Positions 54,169 through 64,000 of a stretch of DNA of 64,000 bases are shown here, piece by piece. Each line of letters starts with the position of its first letter. Position 1 is the first letter of the stretch. The notes under the pieces are model-generated. The model had not been told where the DNA came from. It searched no databases and was given only the letters and a program-made list of their open reading frames with translations. A program made the translations under genes and the position numbers. Source of the stretch: Anolis sagrei (lineage: Eukaryota; Chordata; Lepidosauria; Squamata; Anolidae); the NCBI RefSeq assembly GCF_037176765.1, contig NC_090023.1, forward strand, positions 172,436,506 to 172,500,505. The letters are read 5' to 3'.

Positions 54169-54421
54169 GTAAATAAATAAAAAAATAAGCCAAGGCACCA
54201 AAGCCACCCTCAAAGGTTGTGGTTTGGCTCGCCAAGAACTCCTCCTCAGTAGTTTTGGGGATTGACTGTATCTGCTTCCAGAATCTGGAACTCCCTTCCT
54301 ACAAGGAGCCTTTTTGAAGACTTTTGGAGTTTTTTTGGATTACATGTCACATTATGGCTTGCCTGAGTTAGACATAGGAGTTGAAATATGGACTTCACAA
54401 TGCTCACGGTTATGTATTTAA
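53734..54421. repeat. L2-type tail, (TG)n(TA)n, L2 RT remnant
   Basis: About 54000-54185 is a plus-strand L2 3' tail (cgtcccgagtcgcctgcggg) whose 'ggtatata' segment has expanded into (TG)n at 54120-54148 and (TA)n at 54149-54166. Bases 54200-54380 are a worn L2 C-terminus (ctggaactcccttcc). Confidence 0.6.
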
Positions 54422-55000
54422 TCTATATAAATAAAAATGTAATGTTCGTTTGTGGGATTAACGTAACTCAAAAATCACTGGACGAACTGACACCAAATTT
54501 GGACACAAGACACCTAACAACCCAATGTATGTCTTTCATTCAAAAAATGGATTTTGTCATTTGGGAGTTGTAGTTGCTGGGATTTATAGTTCGCCTACAA
54601 TCAAAGAGCGTTCTGAACCCCACCAATGACAGAATTGAACCTATCTTGGCACACAGTTCTCCCATGACCAACAGAAAATACTGGAAGGGTTTGGTGAGCA
54701 GTGTCTTTTGGTTTTGGAGTTCTAGTTCACCTACATCCAGAGATCACTGTGGACTCAAACAATGATGGATCTGGGCCAAACTCTACACAAATACACAATA
54801 TGCCCAAATGTGAACACCGGTAGAGTTTGGGGAAAATAGAATCTTGACATTTGGGAGTTGTAGTTGCTGGGATTTATAGTTCACCTACAATCACAGAGCA
54901 TTCTGAACCCCACCAACGATAGAATTGGGCCAAACCTCCCACACAGAACCCCCATGACCACCAGAGTGGCCCACAGCAAGGCGTGGCAGGGGACGGCTAG
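54422..55000 (+). mobile_element. Helitron 1 of a head-to-tail array
   Basis: TCTATATAAATAAAAATG to hairpin and CTAG; the interior is the duplicated shared repeat without the hAT terminus or CR1 piece. The next element starts at the very next base. Confidence 0.9.
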
Positions 55001-55337
55001 TCTATAAAAATAAAAATGTAATGTTCGTTGGTGGGATTAACATAACTCAAAAACCACTGGACGAATTGACATGAAATTTGGACACAACACATCTATCAGG
55101 CCAACAAGTGACCATCCATCATAAAAACATGGAAAAACACAACAGAAGGGATTTAAAAAGCAAAAAAACAAAAACTGCATTACAACGCATGCGCAAATCT
55201 ACATATGCACATATACACAAATATATACACAAACATGCATGCGCAAAACCACATATGCACATATACATAAATATATACACACAAAAAACAGATATATACA
55301 GACTTGGCCACAGCAACGCGTGGCAGAGGACGGCTAG
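55001..55337 (+). mobile_element. Helitron 2 of the array
   Basis: TCTATAAAAATAAAAATG to 'gaggacggctag'. Short form with a 'cacatatgcacatatac' tandem interior, related to 4934-5196. Confidence 0.9.
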
Positions 55338-55650
55338 TCTATAAAAATAAAAATGTAATGTTCGTTTGTGGGATTAACATAACTCAAAAACCACTGGACG
55401 AACTGACACGAAATTTGGACACAATACACCTATCAGGCCAATGAGTGACCATCACTCATAAAAACACTGAAAAACACAGTGGAAGGAACTTAAAAAGCCC
55501 CCAAAACCCCACAAAAATTACATTACAATGCATGTGCAAAACCACATATCTATACACAAACACAGAAATATACACATACACAATATATACACACAGAAAA
55601 CACATACACAGAGACTGGGCCACAGCCAGCATGTAGCAAGGGACCACTAG
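55338..55650 (+). mobile_element. Helitron 3 of the array
   Basis: TCTATAAAAATAAAAATG to 'gggaccactag'. The terminal hairpin is degraded (gccacagccagcatgtagc). Followed by TG. Confidence 0.85.
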
Positions 55651-56215
55651 TGTAATATATATTGAAATGTCTGTAGTTTCATATTCATATTTCCTAAAAT
55701 ATTTTTTCTACTGGAAACTAATGCAACAATACATGATCGTGTCATTCATTTGTCACAGGACTCCTATTTTTTTCTGCTAAAACAAATAAGCTGCTCTTAT
55801 TGTATGGCTATACTGTCTGAGAAATTGTTGAAACTTTACTGAGCTTTGATTGTGGTCTCATCTCTTTCCATAAATGCCTGGCATTTTCTATACTGAGAAA
55901 GCTCCACTTGCAAGAATTGTAAATCTTTTCCCATCTTTTCCTCCACTGCAGAGCGTAGGCAGAGCATTGCACTGAGTAGTTTTTCATGCCTGGCCTGTCT
56001 TGAGGAAGGTCTGTAGGAATTTTGTGTGCACAGCAGAGTCACTGCTGAGATACTCTTTAAGGTGCAAGGGACACACCCCATCGCCCACATTATTGCACCA
56101 TAGCCAGATGTATTACTTCTGAATGGAATGAGATGCATCCCCGCCCCCAGAAAGTCAATGCTTCTCTGTCAAGCACCAAGTGAACCTGGAAAAATCAGAA
56201 AATGGGGATGGATAG
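55651..56215. other. intergenic, no gene recognised
   Basis: A 100-codon minus-strand frame (55836-56138) has no recognisable domain. Confidence 0.5.
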
Positions 56216-57225
56216 TTGACCATTTATAATGCTCTAAAATTGAATCCAGACAAGACAGAGGTACTCCTGGTCAGTCGCAGGGCCGAACAGGGTATAGGGT
56301 TACAGCCTGTGTTAGACGGGGTCGCACTCCCCCTGAAGACACAGGTTCGCAGTTTAGGTGTGATCCTGGACTCATCGCTGAGCCTGGATCCCCAGGTTTC
56401 GGCGGTGACCAGGGGAGCATTCGCACAGTTAAGACTCGTGCGCCAACTGCGACCGTACCTTGGGAAGTCTGACTTGGCCACGGTAGTCCACGCTCTGGTT
56501 ACATCCCGCCTTGACTACTGCAACGCTCTCTACGTGGGGTTGCCTTTGAAGACGGCCCGGAAGCTCCAATTAGTCCAACGGGGGGCAGCCATGGTATTAA
56601 CAGGAGCAGGGCGCAGGGAGCATACAACTCCTCTGCTGTACCAGCTCCACTGGCTACCGATTAGCTACCGAGCCCAATTCAAAGTGCTGGCTTTGACCTT
56701 TAAAGCCCTAAACGGTTCTGGCCCTACATACCTATCCGAACGTATCTCGGCCTATCAGCCCACCAGGACCCTAAGATCTTCAGGAGAAGCCCTTCTCTCC
56801 ATCCCGCCTGCTTCACAAGTGCGGCTTGCGGGAACGAGAGATAGGGCCTTTTCTGTGGTGGCCCCCCGGCTTTGGAATGCCCTCCCTACTGAAATAAGAT
56901 CAGCCACCTCGCTAATGGCATTTCGGAAAAAACTGAAAACTTGGATGTTCGAGCAAGTTTTCAACTAATTCCGATGTGATGATGTTTTGATCATGGACTA
57001 GCAATCAAGGATAACGAATTGGATTACGACTTTAACTATGAGATGTTCCGGTCTGTATTGGTGGCCCAATACTATGTATGTATATGTATGTATTTTTATA
57101 TTTTATTTTATATTTTTAAAGTGAATATTGTATTTTTAAATATGTTGTAAACCGCAATGAGTTGCCGCACAGGCTGAGATATTAGCGGTATACAAGTGTA
57201 CTAAATAAATAAATAAATAAATAAA
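56216..57225 (+). mobile_element. L2-clade LINE 3' end with 250-codon open frame
   Basis: Frame 56216-56968: '[15 protein letters not shown]', 'VRSLGVILDSSLSLDPQVSA', '[20 protein letters not shown]', 'WNALPTEIRSATSLMAF', closely parallel to residues 310-551 of the ORF at 16777-18432. The RT catalytic core is missing. Tail: 'gcggtatacaagtgtac' and (AAAT)n at about 57205-57230. Confidence 0.92.
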
Positions 57226-57379
57226 ATAAAAGCACTACCCTGGGAGGACAGCAAACATGGTACGTAGGGAAAGTATAACACAAGGTTAGTCTGTCCTTTG
57301 GAAGCACCCTCCTTATATATATTTGTAGTGAAAATAGACCTTGCTTATGTAGGGTGAACCACATTGTAAAGGGGGATAA

Positions 57380-57870
57380 TATTTATTTATTTACTATATT
57401 TGTATACAGCCTTTCTCAGTCCGTAGGCGACTCAAGGCGGTTAACAGGGTAAAATTCAATGCTTACAATATCATAAATACAATTAAAAACATAACATATA
57501 ATAAAAATTAAAGATATCAATAAAATATCAATTCATAGTGTGTCCTTGTTAAAAACGTTGTCCGATCTCATCGTTGCCATTCCATTTTCCTATGTCAGTT
57601 ACTCTGCATTTTGAAATGCTTGTTCAAAAAGCCGGCTGAGACTTTTTTCCGGAATGTTAAAAGGGAGGTGGCCAATCTAATATCTATTGGGAGGGTGTTC
57701 CACAGCCGAGGGGCCACCGCCAAGAAGGCTCTGTCTCTCGTCTCCGCCAAACGTACATGTGACGAAGGCGGTAACGAGAGCAGGGCCTCCCCAGATTATC
57801 TTAAGTTCCTAGATGGTTCATAAGGGGAGATTTGTTTGGACTACTGCGTTTTAGGAATTTTATAATTTTA
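57380..57870 (-). repeat. L2-type LINE 3' end, older copy
   Basis: Minus strand: tail 'atatttatttatttactata' at 57380, 'gactcaaggcggttaaca', then 57600-57830 worn C-terminal codons. Stops present. Confidence 0.75.
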
Positions 57871-58035
57871 TATTTTTATAATCAGTGAGATTTTTGTGCA
57901 CTGTTGATTTTATTTATGTCATTGTATTTATACTTATGTATTACTGTCTGTATGTGGCACTTGGAGTGCTTCTGTGAGTTGCCTGATTCCCTTTGGGGAT
58001 ATGGTGGCAGGATACAAATATTTATTATTATTACT
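57871..58035 (+). repeat. L2-type LINE tail
   Basis: Plus-strand end 'ttggggatatggtggcagga' plus 'tacaaatatttattatt'. Confidence 0.6.
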
Positions 58036-60690
58036 ATTGACACAAAAGCACAGTATGTCACAGCAAACGAGATCTATATGCTGGATTTCGTATCACAAAA
58101 TCACAAGTCGAACACTTTCCAAGCGTCTAGGACTGTGTGATAAATTTTCGAATGATGGCACAGATCCAAGTAAGGTGGCCTTTTGCAGTTGACAGATCGT
58201 GATTTTGTCGATGTTTCCAAATGCCGGCTGAGATCTTTTGGCACGGCACCCAGTGTGCCAATTACCACTGGGACCACCTGTACTTGTTTATGCCAGAGCC
58301 TTTGCAATTTAATTTTGAGGTCTTGATAGTGGCTGAGTTTTTCCTGTTGTTTTTCCTCAATGCAACTGTCACCCGGTATGGCGACATCAATAATCCAGAC
58401 TTTTTCTTTTCCACAATCGTGATGTCTGGTGTATTGTGTTCCAAAACTTTGTCAGTCTGGATTCAAAAGTCCCACAGTATTTTTGCATGTTCATTTTCCA
58501 CTACCTTTGCGGGTTTATGATCCCACCAATTCTTTACTGCAGGCAGGTGGTACTTGTGACATAAGTTCCAGTGAATCATCTGGGCCATCTTTGTTTGTAG
58601 TCCGTCTGTGCAATTTTCGTGCAACAGCTGAGGAGATGGTCCATGGTTTCATCAGCTTCCTTGCACAGTCTGCATTCTGGGTCATCCGCTGATTTTTCAA
58701 TCCTGGCCTTAATGGTATTGGTTCTGATGGCTTGCTCCTGGGCTGCAAGAATCAGGCCTTCTGTTGCCTTCTTCAGGGTTCCATTCATGAGCCATAACCA
58801 GGTCTTCTCCTTGTCAACTTTACCTTCAATCTTCGCAAGGAACTACTCATGTAAGGCTTTGTTGTGCCAGCTGTCAGCTCTGGTTTGGAGTGCAGTTTTC
58901 TTGTACTGACTCTTTGTCTGCTGTGCTTTGAGAAGTTTCTGATTATGACTTCAATTAAAGCAGGTTCTTGGCTTTCCTTGACATATTCTGCCAGGGCGTG
59001 TTTTTCTTCTTCGACTGCTTGTTTGACTTGTAAGAGTCCTCTGCCCCCAGACTTTCTAGGCAGATAGAGCCGGTCAACATCACTGTGAGGATGTCGTGAA
59101 TTATGGTCATGAGTTTTCTAGTTTTTCTGTCCAAATTGTCCAGTTCTGCCTGTGTCCAGTTTATGCCAGTAGTATAGGTATGGCCCAGGCATTTATGGCC
59201 TTGATGGTATTGCCGCCATTGAGCTTGCTTTTGAGAATTTTTCTGACCCTTTGAATGTATTCTTTGCTGATGACAGTTTTCACATGTTCATGTTTGATGT
59301 TGTCCAGCTGTAGTACTTACTTAGGAGATCCCTCGTTGGACGAGTAAGAGGGTCTTCCAATATTCTTGTGGGTTCGTAGGTGGCTGTGGAGCCCTATTCT
59401 TGACCTGCATCTTCTCCCACAGTGAAGGCATTGGTTTCCAGGTGGAAGGCGGTCCCGATCGGGGTTGGCTTGACGCGCCTTCCTCCTGGCATGTTTCTCT
59501 CTTTCACCCTCAACTCGTGCCTCCTCGAAGTCCGCAGCACTGCTGGTCACAGCTGACCTCCAGCTGGAGCACTCAAGGGCCAGGGTTTCCCAGTTCTCAG
59601 TGTCTATGCCAGATATTTTAAGGTTGGCTTTGAGGCCATCTTTAAATCTCTTTTCCTGTCCACCAATGTTCCGTTTTCCATTCTTAAGTTCAGAGTAGAG
59701 CAACTGCTTTGGGAGACGGTGGTCAGGCATCCGGACAACATGGCCAGCCCAGAGGAGTTGATGTTGGAGGACCATCGCTTCAATGCTGGTGGTCTTTGCT
59801 TCTTCCAGCACGCTGACGTTTGTCCGCTTGTCTTCCCAAGAGATTTGCACGATTTTCCGGAGGCAGCACTGATGGAATCGTTCCAGGAGTTGCATGTGAC
59901 GTCTGTAGACAGTCCACGTCTCACAGGGTTGGGAGGACAATAGCTTTTGGTATCCCTACGGATGTCCTGGTCCTCAAACACTCTCTGCTTCATTCGGGAA
60001 AATGCTGTACTCGCAGAGCTCAGGCGGTGTTGTATTTCGGTGTCGATGTTGACTTTGGTGGAAGGTAGCGGAAATGGTCAACATTTTCTAATGTTACACC
60101 ATTAAGCTGTATCTCTGGCATTGGAGAGAGATTGGCTGGTGACTGCTGGAACAGCACTTTGGTTTTCTCGATGTTCAGTGACAGGCCAAGCTTCGTGTAT
60201 GCTTCTGCGAAGGTGTTTAGAGTGGCTTGTAGATCTTCTTCTGAATGCACACAGACAGTCAGTATGCCCAGACATTTATAGGCCTCTGGCTGGTGACACT
60301 TGATTGCTTGCCCATTGGGCATATTTATACCCTCACTTTCAATGATTTTTCCCTTCTTCAGTACCACTGTCGAACATTTGTCCAAACCAAACTCCATGTT
60401 GATATCCGTGCTAAAGATTCGGACAGTGTTAGTCTGGATTTCAGTTTCGGTTTTCCCATACAGCTTCAGGTCATCTATGTACAGCAGATGTGAAATTTTG
60501 TGAGATCTCTGAGACGTTTGATAGCCGAGGTTTGTTTTTTGTAAGATTTTTGACAGAGGGATCATGGCAATGATGAAAAGCAGTGGGGACAATGAGTCTC
60601 CCTGGAAAATTCCTCTTCTGATGTTGACAAGTCCATAGTTTTCATTTCTAACAAACAGTTCAGTTTTCCAGTGCTTCATCATATTTTCAA
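58036..60690 (-). mobile_element. R4-clade LINE, split by a second LINE
   Basis: Minus strand. RT part 60260-60682: 'GIFQGDSLSPLLFIIAM', 'HLLYIDDLKLYG' (YIDD box), 'MEFGLDKCSTVVLKKG', ending Tyr-Lys-Cys-Leu-Gly-Ile-Leu. After the insert it resumes at 59313 with 'QLDNIKHEHVK', then 'LNGGNTIKAINAWAIP', 'LYLPRKSGGRGLLQVKQ'-like codons with stops, a zinc-knuckle region (Cys-Arg-Leu-Cys-Lys-Glu-Ala-Asp) and the endonuclease (58190-58450: 'LEHNTPDITIVEKKK', 'VVPVVIGTLGAVPKDL'). Several frame breaks. The 5' part is missing. Confidence 0.85.
59314..60259 (-). mobile_element. zinc-finger-tailed LINE 3' part, nested in R4
   Basis: Minus strand: 'LQATLNTFAEAYTKLGLSLN' and Lys-Thr-Lys-Val-Leu-Phe-Gln near 60200; 'CETWTVYRRHMQLLERFHQ'; 'QHQLLWAGHVVRMPDHRLP'; 'GGQEKRFKDGLKANLK'; then a C2H2 finger (Cys-Leu-His-Cys-Gly-Arg-Arg...His-Ser-His...His) and a short end. 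The frame 59317-59940 is open for 207 codons; an earlier shift lies near 59990. It interrupts R4 between Gly-Ile-Leu and Gln-Leu-Asp with a short duplication (TACT-like). Clade not resolved. Confidence 0.8.
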
Positions 60691-60807
60691 TTAAAGTGTC
60701 AATGTTATTATTATTATTATTAATAATAATAATAATCTATTTATCTATGTATAAGTGGTGTTGTTAAGGATTATATGCTGAAGAGTGTTGGTCTATTTCA
60801 CAAAAAC
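60691..60807. repeat. (ATT)n/(AAT)n and short unassigned stretch
   Basis: Opposed ATT and AAT runs at 60706-60736, then unassigned sequence. Confidence 0.7.
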
Positions 60808-60818
60808 GCTGGTATATT

Positions 60819-61264
60819 GGGTTGTTGTAGGCTTTTTCGGGCTATATGGCCATGGTCTAGAGGCATTCTCTCCTGATGTTTCGCCTGCATCTATGGCAAG
60901 CATCCTCAGAGGTAGTGAGATCTGTTGGAACTAGGAAAAGGGGTTTATATATCTGTGGAATGATCAGGATGAGACAAAGGACTCTTGTCTGCTGGAGCTA
61001 GGTGTGACTGTTCCAACTGACCACCTTGCTTAGCATGTAATGGCCTGACAGTGCCTAGAGCAAACTTTTGTTGAGAGGTGATTAGATGTCCTTGTTTGTT
61101 TTCTCTCTGTTGTGCTGTTGTAATTTTAGAGTTTTTTTTAATACTGGTAGCCAGATGTTGTTCATTTTCATGGTTTCCTCCTTTCTGTTGAAGTTGTCCA
61201 CATGCTTGTGTATTTCAATGGCTTCTCTGTGTAGTCTGACATGGTGGTTGTGAGAGTGGTCCAG
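60819..61264 (-). mobile_element. Penelope-like element 3' part
   Basis: Minus strand: codons at 61260-61100 give 'LDHSHNHHVRLHREAIEIHK', Val-Asn/Asp-Asn-Phe-Asn-Arg-Lys, 'NNIWLPVLKK', a GIY-YIG-type end; then 3' sequence ending in the 'ctacaacaaccc' arm. Only one arm is present. Exact 11-bp duplication GCTGGTATATT (60808-60818, 61265-61275). Confidence 0.72.
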
Positions 61265-61339
61265 GCTGGTATATTCATGATGCATTCTTCCTAAGTGAAG
61301 AGTTTATCTCTTGTAGGATCAACACTGCTTTGTCTGTAT

Positions 61340-61997
61340 CAGTGGTTCTCAACCTTCTGAATGCTGTGACCCCTTACTACAGTTCCTCATGTTGTGGTGA
61401 CCCCCCAACCATAAAATTATTTTCGTTGCTACTTCATAACTGTAATGTTGCTGCTGTTATGAATCGTAATGTGGGGTTGGGGGGTGGAGTTGATTTTGTC
61501 ATTTGGGAGTTGTAGTTGCTGGGATTTATAGTTAACCTATAATCAAAGAGCATTCTGAACTCCACCAACAATGGAACTGAACCAAACTTGGCAAACAGAA
61601 CTCTCATGACCAACAGAAATTACTGAAAGGATTGGGTGTGCATTGACTTTGAGTTTTGGAGTTGTAGTTCACCTACACCCAGAGAGCACTGTGGACTCAA
61701 ACAATGATGGATCTGGACCAAACTTGACACAGATACTCAATATGCCCAAATGTGAACACTGGTGGAGTTTGGGGAAAATAGACCTTGACATTTGGAAGTT
61801 GTGGTTGCTGGGATTTCTAGTTCAAATACAATCAAATAACTTTCTATACCCACCAATGATAGAACTGGGTGAAACTTCCCAAACAGAACACCTATGACCA
61901 ACAGAAAATATTGTGCTTTCTGATGGTCTTTGGCGACCCCTCTGACACCCCCTCGCGACCCCTCCAGGGGTCCCGACCCCCAGGTTGAGAAACACTG
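61340..61997 (+). mobile_element. non-autonomous hAT (SPIN-like ends), intact
   Basis: Ends cagtggttctcaaccttc and ggttgagaaacactg, exact 8-bp duplication GTCTGTAT (61332-61339, 61998-62005). The left 150 bp resemble the SPIN hAT 3' end (cctcatgttgtggtgacccc); the interior is the repeat shared with Helitrons. Complete by its ends; no transposase. Confidence 0.88.
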
Positions 61998-62005
61998 GTC
62001 TGTAT

Positions 62006-62324
62006 GATCACAACTTTCTTTGTGTAGGACCTATCAGCCTGCTGGATTTGTAACATTAAAGCTTAATGTGTGATGGCAATTGTTGCATTTCTCTGTGCAT
62101 TATGACATTTAATTTGATGGAGAAAGTAGATAAAGGCAGAAGGAGCTGTCTTCTTATCATAGCATTCACTGCCTTTCTGTGTTGTTTGTAAACAGAGAAT
62201 TTAGTCTACCTCATCACACGTTATAGACTCCAACGATCTTAACAGCAATCACCCACTTCATTTGCCATGGCACGCAGAAGAATGGTCTCCACCAATCTCA
62301 CTTTCTTTCCCTTTATTTTTATTT
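62006..62324. other. intergenic, no gene recognised
   Basis: Unassigned. Confidence 0.5.
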
Positions 62325-62657
62325 TTTTGCGAGCACCTGTTGTTAGCCCCAGCTTCTGCCAACCTAGCAGTTCCAAAACATGTAAATGTGAGTAGATCAA
62401 TAGGTAGTACTCCAGCGGGAAGATAATGGTGCTCCTTGCAGTCATGCTGGCCATATGACCTTGGAGGTGTCTATGGACAACGCCGGAATTCTCTGCCCCG
62501 GAGTGTGGTGGAGGCTACTTCTTTGCAAGCTTTTAAACAGAGGCTGGATGGCCATCTGTCGGGGGTGATTTGAATGCAATATTCCTGCTTCTTGGCAGGA
62601 GTTGGACTGGATGGCCCATGAGGTCTCTTCCAACTCTTTGATTCTATGATTTTATGA
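62325..62657 (+). repeat. Sauria SINE body fused to a CR1 tail
   Basis: 62325-62485 is Sauria SINE body (agccccagcttctgccaacc to 'tggacaacgccgg'); 62486-62657 is CR1 3' end in the same orientation (ctctgccccggagtgtggtg to 'tctatgattttatg'). The join is abrupt at about 62485, with neither the SINE tail nor any CR1 upstream part. Confidence 0.75.
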
Positions 62658-62674
62658 AATAGGATGGATATTTT

Positions 62675-63045
62675 AGGGATAGGTGGGCGTGCAGACAATC
62701 CTAGATCTCTCGTAAAGTGCATTTGGGACATATTGCTTGGGATTCCTTATTCTGGGAAGGCACACTGGAACATCCACGTTTTCAAGCTCCTTCTAAAGAC
62801 TGCCAATGTTGGGGCATGCCTGATGTCCTTGGGGAAGGAGTTCCAGAGTCGTGGGGCCACCACCGAGAAGGCCCTGTCCCTCGTTCCCACCAATCGCGCT
62901 TGCGATGCAGGTGGGATCGTGAGCAGGGCCTCTCCAGCTGAACGAAGAGATCGTGTGGGTTCGTATATGGAAATGCGGTCACAATACAAGATAAATGTAT
63001 TGCAAATAGATGATAACAATACAATAAAAATTAATTAAAAAAATT
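62675..63045 (-). repeat. L2-clade LINE fragment
   Basis: Minus strand, frame 62747-63019: 'EPTRSLRSAGEALLTIPP', '[20 protein letters not shown]', 'LWNSFPKDIRHAPTL', 'RRSLKTWMF'. Joins the next element at about 63046. Confidence 0.85.
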
Positions 63046-63368
63046 AAATACATACATCCAGAGAGAACCATGGACACAAACAATGATGGATCTGGACCAA
63101 ACTTGGCATGAATACTCAATATGCCCAAATGTGAACACTGGTTGAGTTTGGGGGAAACAGACCTTGACATTTGGGAGTTGTAGTTGCTGGGATTTACAGT
63201 TCACCTCCAATCATAGAGCATTCTGAACCTCACCAAGGATAGGATTGAACCAAACTTCCCATACTGAACCCCCATGAACAACAGAAAATACTAATGGTCT
63301 TTGGCGACCCCTCTGACAGCCCCTTGCGACCCCCGCAGGGGTCCCGACCCCCAGTTTGAGAAACACTG
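63046..63368 (+). repeat. hAT-ended shared repeat, right half
   Basis: From 'catccagagagaaccatgg' to the right end agtttgagaaacactg. Same family as 61340-61997, truncated on the left by the L2. Confidence 0.8.
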
Positions 63369-63464
63369 ACCTAACTGATATTACCCAACGTCCCAAACCA
63401 AACCCTGCTTTTTTGATGGCCGGGTACCCAATCTAGTGATCTAAACAACCATGATAAAAATCTG

Positions 63465-63570
63465 GGAGTAGCCTTCCGATGGCCGCGGACTGAGCGGGAT
63501 TCGAACCCTGACCTTCAGGACTCTAGCCATGGCACTCTGCCGCTGAGGCCACCTAAGCCCTCCCTTAGTT
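63465..63570 (-). repeat. tRNA-like sequence (SINE head or decayed tRNA)
   Basis: Minus strand: A-box-like 'ggtggcctcagcggcagag' and perfect B box 'gggttcgaatcccgc'. No anticodon stem can be formed and the acceptor ends do not pair, so a working tRNA gene is unlikely. Confidence 0.45.
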
Positions 63571-63589
63571 CGACGGGGAAAAAACAGAC

Positions 63590-63870
63590 TTAAGAAACTG
63601 AGGCAGGCAGGACGGCCGAGAGAGAGGAGCCCAAGGTTCGAAAGTGGGGAGAGGGGAGGGTGGTGGTGGAATGGGGTTCCTCCTGACGTCATCACGGCGC
63701 GTCGGATGGAAAGCTGAGGGAGGGAGGAAGGGAGTGGGCGGGGCGAAGTGGCTCAGAGCCTGTCGCTTGATGTTGTGAAGGGAAGAAGGAACTCTCCTTC
63801 GCTGCTCCGCCTTCCTTCCGCCTTGAGAGGCAGCACAACCCTTCTCCAGTTTCCCACGGGAAGAAACATC
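63590..63870. promoter_or_regulatory. CpG-rich candidate promoter
   Basis: GC-rich block with a full CRE (TGACGTCA, about 63684-63691), CpGs (cacggcgcgtcgg), a GC box (gggcggggcg, about 63736) and no repeat. Resembles a housekeeping promoter. Direction is not clear, and no first exon is convincing. Confidence 0.5.
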
Positions 63871-63892
63871 ACCCAAAAGTCTTTGGGCTCCT

Positions 63893-63940
63893 TCCTTCCT
63901 TCCCTCCTTCCTTCCTTCCTTCCTTCCTTCCTTCCTTCTC
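63893..63940. repeat. (CTTC)n microsatellite
   Basis: About eleven tetranucleotide units with small interruptions. Confidence 0.92.
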
Positions 63941-64000
63941 CTTCTGCTTCAGGGCCCAGTTGAGAAGCTCCTCCCTCCCCAGTATCCCAGGTAGAGAGCC

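Noticed and set aside
55078-55344. 88-codon His/Tyr-rich frame at 55.1 kb
   Set aside because: It is the ACATATGCAC-type tandem interior of a Helitron, not a protein gene.
63465-63570. Functional tRNA gene on the minus strand
   Set aside because: The B box is perfect, but neither acceptor nor anticodon stems can form; more likely a SINE head.
63893-63940. CRISPR-like or satellite array
   Set aside because: Simple (CTTC)n repeat with no spacers. No CRISPR, operon or prokaryotic feature exists anywhere in the window.

Overview
Organism and setting. This is vertebrate nuclear DNA, almost certainly from a squamate reptile, most like an iguanian lizard. Evidence is one vertebrate gene with canonical GT-AG introns and a repeat fauna typical of lizards: Sauria-type and other tRNA SINEs, a 5S-rRNA-derived SINE, CR1, L2, BovB and R4 LINEs, Penelope-like foldback elements, non-autonomous hATs with 8-bp target duplications, and Helitrons (5' TC, 3' hairpin + CTAG). 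Species is not determined.

Host gene. The only convincing host protein gene is prosaposin (PSAP), + strand, 15 coding exons from 3405 to 41321. The exons sum to 1569 nt, or 522 residues, with every phase consistent. The product has a signal peptide, an N-terminal saposin-A-type domain, saposins A, B, C and D each with one N-glycosylation sequon, and a C-terminal saposin-A-type domain. A 9-nt microexon (29343-29351, Gln-Glu-Gln) lies in the saposin B region, as in mammals. The promoter (about 3040-3404) is CpG-rich with a GC box, NRF1-like sites, a TATA-like box and a CLEAR-like palindrome. The 3' UTR probably runs to about 43541, with a possible earlier poly(A) site near 41750.

Layout. 1-3000: LINE 3' ends, a minus-strand Helitron, MITEs. 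3040-3453: promoter and exon 1. 3454-19771: 16-kb first intron with two adjacent Helitrons, three serial MITE insertions, SINEs, a hAT transposase relic, and a hAT-ended element whose terminus was split by an L2 with a 551-codon ORF. 19772-41321: exons 2-15; intron 5 holds a DD41D-type mariner with TA-flanked inverted repeats, intron 8 a Helitron, intron 13 a LINE endonuclease domain, intron 14 a solo LTR. 43600-63400: intergenic, almost wholly nested repeats, including a U2 snRNA-L2 chimera, LINE-in-L2, CR1-in-BovB, LINE-in-Penelope and LINE-in-R4 insertions, and three head-to-tail Helitrons. 63570-64000: a CpG-rich block with a CRE and GC box, possibly the promoter of a gene beyond the window.

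How it works together. PSAP makes the precursor of the four lysosomal sphingolipid activator proteins. Everything else appears to be transposable-element sediment. I found no clearly undescribed system. The most unusual items are the mariner, the U2-L2 chimera, the SINE/LINE shared tail, the Helitron/hAT mosaic and the stacked insertions, whose order of arrival can be read from target duplications.
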